From NCBI GenBank assembly GCA_013334735.1, contig JAAXXA010000036.1, forward strand, positions 1 to 12,169: a DNA stretch of 12,169 nt, read 5' to 3'. This document shows, in pieces, positions 6,303 through 12,169 of this stretch. This DNA comes from Bacteroidota bacterium (GTDB lineage Bacteria > Bacteroidota > Bacteroidia > Bacteroidales > CG2-30-32-10). The notes under the pieces were generated by a model that was not told where the DNA came from, searched no databases, and was given only the letters and a program-made list of their open reading frames with translations. The position numbers and the translations under genes were made by a program. Each line of letters opens with the position of its first letter. Positions within the stretch are counted from its first letter, which is position 1.

Positions 6303-9053
6303 ATGACAACAAAAAGTTTTTTTACTAAAGTAAAATTTATTGTATATGTCTTTATAACTTTTAACTTTCAACTTTTAACTTTCAACTTGCTCGCCCAGAG
6401 CGGAGGCGTAGGTATTAATTCAACCGGCGGGGCTGCCGATAATTCTGCAATGCTTGATGTAAGTTCTTCAAATCAGGGAATGAGAATTCCTAGAGTCGCC
6501 CTTACAAGCACAACCTCAGCAGCCCCAATAACAAATCCTGTTAACAGTTTATTGGTTTATGATTCAGTAACTGTAGGAGATGTAACGCCCGGATTTTATT
6601 ATTGGGATGCTGCTACTTCAAAATGGTTAAGACTTTCAACAGGAAGTGGAGGAGGCTGGTCAACAACCGGCAATGCTGGCACAGATACCGCCACAAATTT
6701 TATAGGAACCACAGATGACAGGTCTTGGGTGATGAAATCAAATAATACCGAGCGAATGAAAATAAGTAAAGCAGGAAATATTGGAATAGGAACAACAAAT
6801 CCTGCAAGTTCCGCAATTTTGGATATAAGCAGTACAACAAAAGGACTTCGAATGCCAAATATGACCTCCAATCAACGTGATGCAATTTCTTCACCTGCCA
6901 CAGGATTGCAAATATACAACACCGACTGTGGGTATGTGGATTATTTTAATGGTACCTGTTGGATTTCTATGAGCAAAGCTATAAATGACCCTGATGCAAT
7001 TATTAGCAGCCCGCCTACAACTGTTTTTTGTGCAGCGCAAACACGCACTTATTCGGTCCCGCCTGTTACAGGAGCAACATATTATAATTGGACGGTGCCA
7101 GCCGGAACAATTATAAATTCAGGGCAGGGTACTACTTCTATAGATGCTACCTTTGGCAATATTTCTGGTAATGTTTGCGTTAAAGCGCGCAATGCCTGCG
7201 AAACCAGTGGACAAACATGCCTTGCAGTGAGCGTGGATCCCATTCCTAATACACCTGGGAATATAACAGGTATAACGACTATCAATCCGGGACAAAACTC
7301 GGTAACTTATTTTATCGCTTCTGTAAATGGAGCCAGTACTTATACATGGACGGTTCCAGCAGGCGCTACAATAGCTTCAGGCACCGGTACTACAACTATA
7401 GTTGTAAATTTTTCCTGCACTGCGTCATCAGGCAATATATCAGTAACAGCAAACAGTATCTGCGGTTCCAGTCCTTCTAGTACTTTGGCTTTAACTATTA
7501 CTCCTTTGCTTTCAGTTAGCGCAGGTTCTCCGGTTTTCGGAGGTGTTGGCATAGGTGGTAGTCCTACGGCTTCGGGAGGTAATCCAGCTTATACATACTT
7601 ATGGAGTCCTACTACTAATTTATCCAGTTCAACTATATCTAATCCAACTGCTTTATGTTCCGGAGCTACAACTACTTATACTGTAATTGTTACCGATACA
7701 AGGGGTTGTATAGCAACAAGCAATGTAACTGTAACGAGGAATCTAACAGCTGATGCAGGTTCTCCTCAATTCGGAGGACATAGTATAGGCGGCAGTTTTA
7801 CAGCATCAGGAGGTGCCGGAACTTACACTTACTCATGGAGTCCTGGTACAGATTTGACAAGTTTAACTGTGGCAAATCCCGTTGCGTTGTGTAGCGGTTC
7901 TACTTCTACTTACACTGTTACTATAACAGATGCTAATGTTTGTACAGCAACAAGTAATGTAGTGGTTACGAGAAATCTGACAGCCAATGCAGGAACGGCA
8001 CAATATGGAGGAAATCCTATAGGCGGCAGTCCCACAGCTTCGATAGGGCAATCCCCATACTCTTATTCGTGGAGTCCAACAGCCAATTTGTCAAGCGCAA
8101 CAGTAGCTAACCCCATAGTACAATGCGCCCGTTCCATTTCAACTTATACCGTTACAGTAACGGATGCTAATGGTTGCACGGCAAAAAGTAATAGCGTATC
8201 GGTAACGGGTATTCCAAGCGGTGGGACTATTACAACTTTGGGCGCTTATAAGATTCATACTTTTACATCTTCCGGAACATTCGTACCCGGATGCTCAGAG
8301 AATGTTGAAGTACTTGTGGTTGCAGGAGGAGGCGGTGGTGGATCCGACATGGGCGGCGGCGGTGGTGGCGGCGGTGTAATTTATCAGGCATCTTATGCCG
8401 TTACTGGTGGCGCATCAACCGCAGTAACTGTTGGTGCAGGTGGCGCCGGTGCTCCTTCAGGGATAAATCAGGTTAGAGGTTATAATGGTGGTAATTCTAC
8501 ATTTTATGGATTAACAGCTATAGGTGGCGGTGGTGGCGCTTCTGAATACGGTAATTCTGGTAGCCCTCCAGGAAATGGCGGCTCTGGTGGTGGTTCTGCC
8601 GGTAGTAGTAGTGGGGGACCAGGTTTAGGAACTCCCGGACAAGGATTTGATGGTGGACCTAATTACGGAGATTATTATCCTAGTGGCGGTGGCGGCGCTG
8701 GTGGCGCCGGTTTTGGTAATCCTGCTCACGGGGGTGCTGGTATTTCCAACTCTATATTAGGAATATCTTATTATTGGGGTGGTGGAGGCGGTGGTAGTGG
8801 ATATACTTCGTGTGGTGGTAATGGTGGCAATGGTGGCGGTGGCGGTGGCGCTGTTTGTACAACTTCCGGCGGCGCTGGTTTAAATAACGGTTCACCGGGC
8901 GGTGGCGGTTCCACTGTCCAGCAAACAAATAGACCCGGTGGAAATGCAGGCGCTAACACCGGTGGCGGCGGCGGTGGTGGAAGCCATTATAATTCAAATA
9001 ACTATGGCGGAAATGGAGGCTCAGGTATTGTAATAGTGAAATATTTAAATTAA
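6303..9053 (+). CDS. Exported multidomain repeat protein 2 (tail-fibre-like head, PKD-like, three SprB-like repeats, different glycine-rich tip)
   Basis: A 916-aa protein from ATG 6303. An in-frame ATG at 6258 would add 15 polar residues ahead of the signal peptide and sits close to the predicted transcription start, so 6303 is preferred; it matches MTTKNTF at 9178 and puts Gln32 in register with both paralogues. Layout: signal peptide 1-31 (FNLLA), tail-fibre-like head 32-223 with FIGTTDDRSWVMKSNNTERM and GNIGIGTTNPASSAILD, PKD-like domains about 230-312 and 317-400, SprB-like repeats 407-484, 485-562 and 563-635, then a glycine-rich domain 647-916. That tail differs from the other two: it begins YKIHTFTSSGTFVPG, VEVLVVAGGGGGG, and ends GGSGIVIVKYLN, typical of a separate bacterial glycine-rich domain family also met in phage and surface proteins. 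No T9SS sorting domain is seen. Each SprB-like unit has two cysteines 17 residues apart (452/469, 530/547, 608/625). A surface-fibre role is inference. Confidence 0.85.
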   Translation: MTTKSFFTKVKFIVYVFITFNFQLLTFNLLAQSGGVGINSTGGAADNSAMLDVSSSNQGMRIPRVALTSTTSAAPITNPVNSLLVYDSVTVGDVTPGFYYWDAATSKWLRLSTGSGGGWSTTGNAGTDTATNFIGTTDDRSWVMKSNNTERMKISKAGNIGIGTTNPASSAILDISSTTKGLRMPNMTSNQRDAISSPATGLQIYNTDCGYVDYFNGTCWISMSKAINDPDAIISSPPTTVFCAAQTRTYSVPPVTGATYYNWTVPAGTIINSGQGTTSIDATFGNISGNVCVKARNACETSGQTCLAVSVDPIPNTPGNITGITTINPGQNSVTYFIASVNGASTYTWTVPAGATIASGTGTTTIVVNFSCTASSGNISVTANSICGSSPSSTLALTITPLLSVSAGSPVFGGVGIGGSPTASGGNPAYTYLWSPTTNLSSSTISNPTALCSGATTTYTVIVTDTRGCIATSNVTVTRNLTADAGSPQFGGHSIGGSFTASGGAGTYTYSWSPGTDLTSLTVANPVALCSGSTSTYTVTITDANVCTATSNVVVTRNLTANAGTAQYGGNPIGGSPTASIGQSPYSYSWSPTANLSSATVANPIVQCARSISTYTVTVTDANGCTAKSNSVSVTGIPSGGTITTLGAYKIHTFTSSGTFVPGCSENVEVLVVAGGGGGGSDMGGGGGGGGVIYQASYAVTGGASTAVTVGAGGAGAPSGINQVRGYNGGNSTFYGLTAIGGGGGASEYGNSGSPPGNGGSGGGSAGSSSGGPGLGTPGQGFDGGPNYGDYYPSGGGGAGGAGFGNPAHGGAGISNSILGISYYWGGGGGGSGYTSCGGNGGNGGGGGGAVCTTSGGAGLNNGSPGGGGSTVQQTNRPGGNAGANTGGGGGGGSHYNSNNYGGNGGSGIVIVKYLN
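6356..6411 (+). repeat. Signal-peptide segment duplicated almost exactly at 12114
   Basis: These 56 bases match 12114-12169 with one difference (C/T in the Leu-Ala codons). Within it, AACTTTTAACTTTCAACTTT shows an internal tandem of a roughly 14-nt TTTTAACTTTCAAC-like unit, encoding TFNFQLLTFNLL. Genes 1 and 3 have degenerate forms of the same segment. Confidence 0.75.
7521..8207 (+). repeat. Three SprB-like repeats in protein 2
   Basis: Units at 7521-7754 and 7755-7988 are both exactly 78 aa; the third (7989-8207) is 73 aa before the glycine-rich tail. Shared features are GIGGS.TASGG, Y.YSWSP, NLSS.T..NP, C.G/R, TYTV..TD..GCTA and NLTA.AG at the joins. Equal unit length suggests expansion by unequal exchange between units. 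Confidence 0.8.
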
Positions 9054-9082
9054 TTTTCATGCTAAGAAAAACGCATTATACT

Positions 9083-9124
9083 ATTGTTTTGTTAATTCCA
9101 TTTTTATTTTTTACTTTTGAAATG
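9083..9124 (+). promoter_or_regulatory. Promoter of repeat protein 3, perfect copy of 6208-6249
   Basis: TTTG (9088-9091), 20-nt spacer, TACTTTTG (9112-9119), with the -7 box ending 58 nt before ATG 9178. All 42 bases equal the promoter block of gene 2, while the leaders between box and start diverge and then match again over the 20 or so bases before the ATG. No clear terminator is seen for gene 2 in 9054-9082. Confidence 0.75.
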
Positions 9125-9177
9125 AAATATTTAACAAAGGGTTGATTCATTGAATAAATAATTTAAAACATATAATT

Positions 9178-11799
9178 ATGACAACAAAAAATACTTTTAT
9201 TACAGTAAAATTTATTGTATATGTCTTATTCACTTTTAACTTTATACTTTCAACTTTCCACTTGCTCGCCCAAAGCGGAGGCGTTGCTATAAACTCCACC
9301 GGTGGCTCAGCCGATAACTCCACAATGCTAGATATAAGCAGTACAAATCAGGGAATGCGAATACCGAGAGTAGCTCTTGAAAGCACAACATCAAATGCTC
9401 CTATAGCTAATCCTGTTAACAGTTTATTGGTATATGATTCAGTAACCGCAGGAGATGTTACACCCGGATTTTATTACTGGGATGGAGCTACTTCCAAATG
9501 GTTAAGGCTTGCCACAGGCAGTGGAGGTTGGTCAACAAGCGGTAATGCAGGAACAGATACGGCTACAAATTTTATAGGCACTACTGATGATAGATCATGG
9601 GTAATGAAGACAAATAATACCGAGCGAATGAAAATTAGTAAAACAGGAAGTATTGGGATAGGAACTCCAAATCCTGCCAGTTCTGCTATATTGGATATAA
9701 GCAGTACAACAAAAGGACTGCGAATGCCAAATATGACTACTAGTCAACGTAATTTAATTTCAGCACCTGTAACGGGTTTGCAAATATATAATACTGATTG
9801 CAACGAAGTAAATTATTATAATGGTAGTTGTTGGATTTCGATGGGAAACTCACTACCTCACCCGGGTAATATTACCAGCAGTCCTGCTCCAACAGTTTTT
9901 TGTGCAGGTGAAAGCAGAACTTATTACATAACTCCTGTAACGGGTGCTACATCTTATATCTGGACTGTTCCTGCGGGAGCAACAATAAATTCAGGACTTG
10001 GCACTACTTCCATAAATGTTACTTTTGGAAATATTTCCGGTAATGTATGCGTGTGTGCTGTTAACAATTGCGAAACAAGCCCCACTTCTTGCATTGAAGT
10101 TAATGTTAGTACAGCGCCTATTACACCGGGTAATATCACTGGTCCTATCACTGCTGTTCCTGGTCAAACGAATCCTGTTTCTTATTCCATTGCCTCTATT
10201 GCCGGCGCTACTACTTATAACTGGACAGTTCCTCCCGGTGCAAGTATTATTTCAGGGCAAGGCACTACAAATATTGTAGTTAATTATAGTTGTAGTACTA
10301 CTGCGGGTTACGTATCTGTTACACAAACAGCCGCCTGTGGAACAAGTTCCCCTGCCAGTTCGTCAATTACCGTAAATCCACTTTTAGTTAGCGCAGGACC
10401 CATTAAAACGGGACCAGGCGCTATAGGTGGATATCCTACTGCATCAGGAGGTACCGGCACTGGGTCATATCTTTATTTATGGAGTCCTTCAACAAATTTA
10501 TCAAGTACTTCTATTGCAAATCCTACTGCTTATGCTTGTGTAACTACAACCTATATTCTTACTGTTACTGATGCTAATGCTTGTACTGCAAGTAGTTCTG
10601 TAATTGTAATACCTAATTTGACTGCAAGCGCAGGATCTGATGTGTTTGGAGGTTTAGCTATTGGCGGAAGCCCTACAGCATCAGCAGGCACATCTCCATA
10701 TACATACTCTTGGAGTCCTGCAACCAATTTATCAAGCTCAACTGTACCAAACCCGACTGCACAATGCACCGGAACAACAACAACTTATGTAGTAACTACA
10801 ACTGATGCTCACAGTTGTACAGCAACAAGTTCAGTAGTTGTAACTCGCAACTTAACGGCTAGTGCAGGAATAAATAAAAGTATGACATGTGGCGCAGCTC
10901 CAATAGGGATTGGCGGAAGCCCTACAAGTTCAGGCGGACAGGTTCCATATTCTTATTTATGGAGTCCTACTGTAAATCTGTCCAGTGCCGTAATTGCTAA
11001 TCCAACAGCTATGACTTCAGGCACTTATACAATAATAGTAACTGATTTTAATACTTGTACTTCTACAAGTTCAATGGTCTTAACTGTAACAGGTGGACCT
11101 GCCGGTAGTAATACGGCAACATTCAATACTTATGGCTCTTCAACATGGACAATACCCGGAGGAGTTACATGTATCAACATTGAAGCATGGGGAGCGCAGG
11201 GTGGAAATCATGCTGGAATCAGTACAGGTGGATATGGAGCATACGTAAAAGGTACAGTATCAGTTTCAGGAGTGAGTTCTTTAGGAATAATTGTAGGTCA
11301 ACAGGGGAAAGATGATAATGGTAATACGGCAAACGGTGGTTCTGGTGGCGGTGGTGGAAGTTTTGTTTATACAGCTACATCATTGTATATGGCTGCCGGT
11401 GGCGGTGGTGGCGGTTCGTTACAAAACGATGGTTCTCCGAAAATAAACGGAGATGTTGGGCAAATAACTACTTATGGGTCTGCTAGTAAATCAGGAGCAG
11501 CTGGAGGAACAAACGGCTCAGATGGAAGTGGAGATTTTTATGGAAAAGGATGGAATTCAATACAGTCATCGCCTGCTGGAGTAGCTTCATCCGGAGGATA
11601 TGGCGGTGGCGGAACAGCCGGTAGTCATGGTGGCGGTGGTGGTGGTGGCTACAGTGGTGGCGGAGGCAAGAGTAGCGGAGGAAATGGTTGCTCTTACGGA
11701 GATGGCGGTGGAGGAGGAGGGTCATTCAACTCTGGTTCGAATCAGACAAATACTGCAGGTGTTCAAAGTGTCAATGGAAAAGTGATAATAACCTACTAA
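9178..11799 (+). CDS. Exported multidomain repeat protein 3 (tail-fibre-like head, PKD-like, three SprB-like repeats, ALK/LTK-like glycine-rich tip)
   Basis: An 873-aa protein: signal peptide 1-31 (FHLLA then Gln32), tail-fibre-like head 32-223 (FIGTTDDRSWVMKTNNTERM, SIGIGTPNPASSAILD, QIYNTDCNEVNYYNGSCW), PKD-like domains about 230-311 and 316-400, SprB-like repeats 406-484, 485-562 and 563-637, and a glycine-rich domain 647-873. The tail has STWTIPGGVTCINIEAWGAQ, IIVGQQGKDDNGN, GGGGGSFVYTA, LYMAAGGGGGG and GGGGGGYSGGGG, ending NGKVIITY. This order matches the glycine-rich domain of the ALK/LTK receptor ectodomain family, including its VGQQG motif, and is also widespread in bacterial proteins. 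The third repeat has lost the usual first cysteine but gained one at 571 in a short insert. No T9SS sorting domain or anchor is visible. The start is fixed by the promoter distance and by alignment with gene 2. Function is unknown; an extracellular fibre or adhesin is the working idea. Confidence 0.85.
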   Translation: MTTKNTFITVKFIVYVLFTFNFILSTFHLLAQSGGVAINSTGGSADNSTMLDISSTNQGMRIPRVALESTTSNAPIANPVNSLLVYDSVTAGDVTPGFYYWDGATSKWLRLATGSGGWSTSGNAGTDTATNFIGTTDDRSWVMKTNNTERMKISKTGSIGIGTPNPASSAILDISSTTKGLRMPNMTTSQRNLISAPVTGLQIYNTDCNEVNYYNGSCWISMGNSLPHPGNITSSPAPTVFCAGESRTYYITPVTGATSYIWTVPAGATINSGLGTTSINVTFGNISGNVCVCAVNNCETSPTSCIEVNVSTAPITPGNITGPITAVPGQTNPVSYSIASIAGATTYNWTVPPGASIISGQGTTNIVVNYSCSTTAGYVSVTQTAACGTSSPASSSITVNPLLVSAGPIKTGPGAIGGYPTASGGTGTGSYLYLWSPSTNLSSTSIANPTAYACVTTTYILTVTDANACTASSSVIVIPNLTASAGSDVFGGLAIGGSPTASAGTSPYTYSWSPATNLSSSTVPNPTAQCTGTTTTYVVTTTDAHSCTATSSVVVTRNLTASAGINKSMTCGAAPIGIGGSPTSSGGQVPYSYLWSPTVNLSSAVIANPTAMTSGTYTIIVTDFNTCTSTSSMVLTVTGGPAGSNTATFNTYGSSTWTIPGGVTCINIEAWGAQGGNHAGISTGGYGAYVKGTVSVSGVSSLGIIVGQQGKDDNGNTANGGSGGGGGSFVYTATSLYMAAGGGGGGSLQNDGSPKINGDVGQITTYGSASKSGAAGGTNGSDGSGDFYGKGWNSIQSSPAGVASSGGYGGGGTAGSHGGGGGGGYSGGGGKSSGGNGCSYGDGGGGGGSFNSGSNQTNTAGVQSVNGKVIITY
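10393..11088 (+). repeat. Three SprB-like repeats in protein 3
   Basis: Units at 10393-10629 (79 aa), 10630-10863 (78 aa) and 10864-11088 (75 aa). Units 1 and 2 keep two cysteines, one before TTTY and one in TDANACT or TDAHSCT. Unit 3 has its first cysteine moved into a KSMTCGAAP insert, as in the last unit of protein 1 (SVCPNT), so the last unit before an ALK-like tail appears to be a distinct subtype. Confidence 0.75.
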
Positions 11800-11853
11800 A
11801 TAATAACGGTTATAGATAAATAATAATCAAATGACTCAAATTTGTTTAAAATA

Positions 11854-11873
11854 TTATACTATGCATAGTATAA
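11854..11873. repeat. Perfect 20-nt palindrome in the gene 3 downstream region
   Basis: Half-site TTATACTATG followed by its exact complement, centred on GC at 11863/11864, 55 nt past the gene 3 stop. It could be a weak transcription end or an operator. The sequence after it (AAATTTGCACATTTTGG) has only short T runs, so terminator function is uncertain. Confidence 0.5.
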
Positions 11874-11905
11874 ATTTGCACATTTTGGTTTTAGGGAAAG
11901 GTTAT

Positions 11906-11941
11906 AAGGTATATGGTATAATACGCTATACATTATGCCTT
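11906..11941. repeat. Imperfect inverted repeat upstream of the fifth copy
   Basis: AAGGTATATGGTAT (11906-11919) pairs with ATACATTATGCCTT (11928-11941) with two mismatches and one wobble around an 8-nt loop. No T-tract follows. With the palindrome at 11854 it is the only structure seen in the spacer 11800-12063, which has no gene. Confidence 0.4.
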
Positions 11942-12063
11942 TACATCCTATATCTATTATCTTACTACAACCATTAAATGCGACAATTTATCCCATTTGC
12001 AGTATAATAGCATTAATTACTTAAAAAAATAATTTACACAAACATATTTTAAAAAATAAAATT

Positions 12064-12169
12064 ATGACAAAAAGAAATTATCTAATTGTGAGAGTTGTTG
12101 TGTGTTTTTTGTTAACTTTTAACTTTCAACTTTTAACTTTCAACTTGCTTGCCCAGAGCGGAGGCGTAG
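12064..12169 (+). CDS. Fifth family member, 5' end only (cut by window edge)
   Basis: ATG at 12064 opens MTKRNYLIVRVVVCFLL, then TFNFQLLTFNLLAQSGGV, a signal peptide identical in its last part to protein 2 with predicted cleavage before Gln31, followed by the start of the tail-fibre-like head. The frame is open to the end of the window (35 codons). The leader AAAATTATGACA matches those of the other members. No promoter of the kind found for genes 1-3 is present at the expected distance of about 58 nt, so it may use another signal or be silent. Whether the rest is intact cannot be seen. Confidence 0.8.
   Translation, partial: MTKRNYLIVRVVVCFLLTFNFQLLTFNLLAQSGGV

Noticed and set aside
3304..11799. 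Calling the array part of a prophage because of tail-fibre-like heads
   Set aside because: No capsid, terminase, baseplate, lysis or integrase genes are present. Each gene has its own signal peptide and host-type promoter.
3304..11799. Naming these genes as sprB
   Set aside because: Only the repeat type is shared. SprB is far larger and goes through T9SS with a sorting domain that is missing here.
11841..11878. TTTG at 11841 and TAAATTTG at 11871 as a promoter for the fifth copy
   Set aside because: The spacer is 26 nt against 20 in the other three genes, and the box lies about 185 nt from the ATG and overlaps the palindrome.

Overview
This window comes from the chromosome of a member of the Bacteroidota. 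Three things in the sequence support this. Intergenic DNA is very AT-rich. The promoters fit the Bacteroidota pattern (a -33 TTTG, then about 20 nt, then a -7 TAnnTTTG) rather than sigma70 boxes. The gene content includes a type IX secretion plug-family protein (DUF5103), PKD-like and SprB-like repeats, and exported proteins whose predicted mature N-terminus is Gln. No species can be assigned. No RNA gene, CRISPR array, transposase or integrase was seen.

Left third (1-2953, all minus strand), housekeeping or conserved genes: a MacB/LolD-type ABC ATPase overlaps by 8 nt a PduO-type cob(I)alamin adenosyltransferase. A stem-loop with a T8 tract follows. Then comes a separate gene for a DUF5103 / T9SS plug-like protein with a lipoprotein-type signal. 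A 350-bp AT-rich divergent region (2954-3303) separates these from the rest and carries promoter-like sites for both directions.

Right three quarters (3304-12169, all plus strand): a tandem family of at least five related loci. Three are complete large exported proteins (833, 916 and 873 aa). One is a collapsed relict at 5855-6050 that joins the 5' end of a family member to the last codons of one. One is cut by the right edge of the window (12064 onward). Each complete protein is built the same way: a signal peptide ending just before Gln32; an N-terminal module of about 190 aa resembling phage tail-fibre/head-fibre sequences and itself internally duplicated; two PKD-like domains; two or three SprB-like beta repeats of about 78 aa; and a C-terminal glycine-rich domain of about 230-270 aa. 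Proteins 1 and 3 carry a glycine-rich domain resembling the ALK/LTK type. Protein 2 has a different glycine-rich family in the same place, so the tip looks swapped on a conserved stalk.

Promoter geometry is conserved across the three full genes: the -7 box ends 58-59 nt before the ATG and the -33/-7 spacer is 20 nt. Genes 2 and 3 share a perfect 42-bp promoter copy. The best reading is a locus of tandemly duplicated, separately transcribed fibre-like surface or secreted proteins with a constant N-terminus and exchangeable, slippage-prone C-terminal tips. The adhesin or surface role is inference. No C-terminal T9SS sorting domain is visible in any of them, so how they reach the surface is open.
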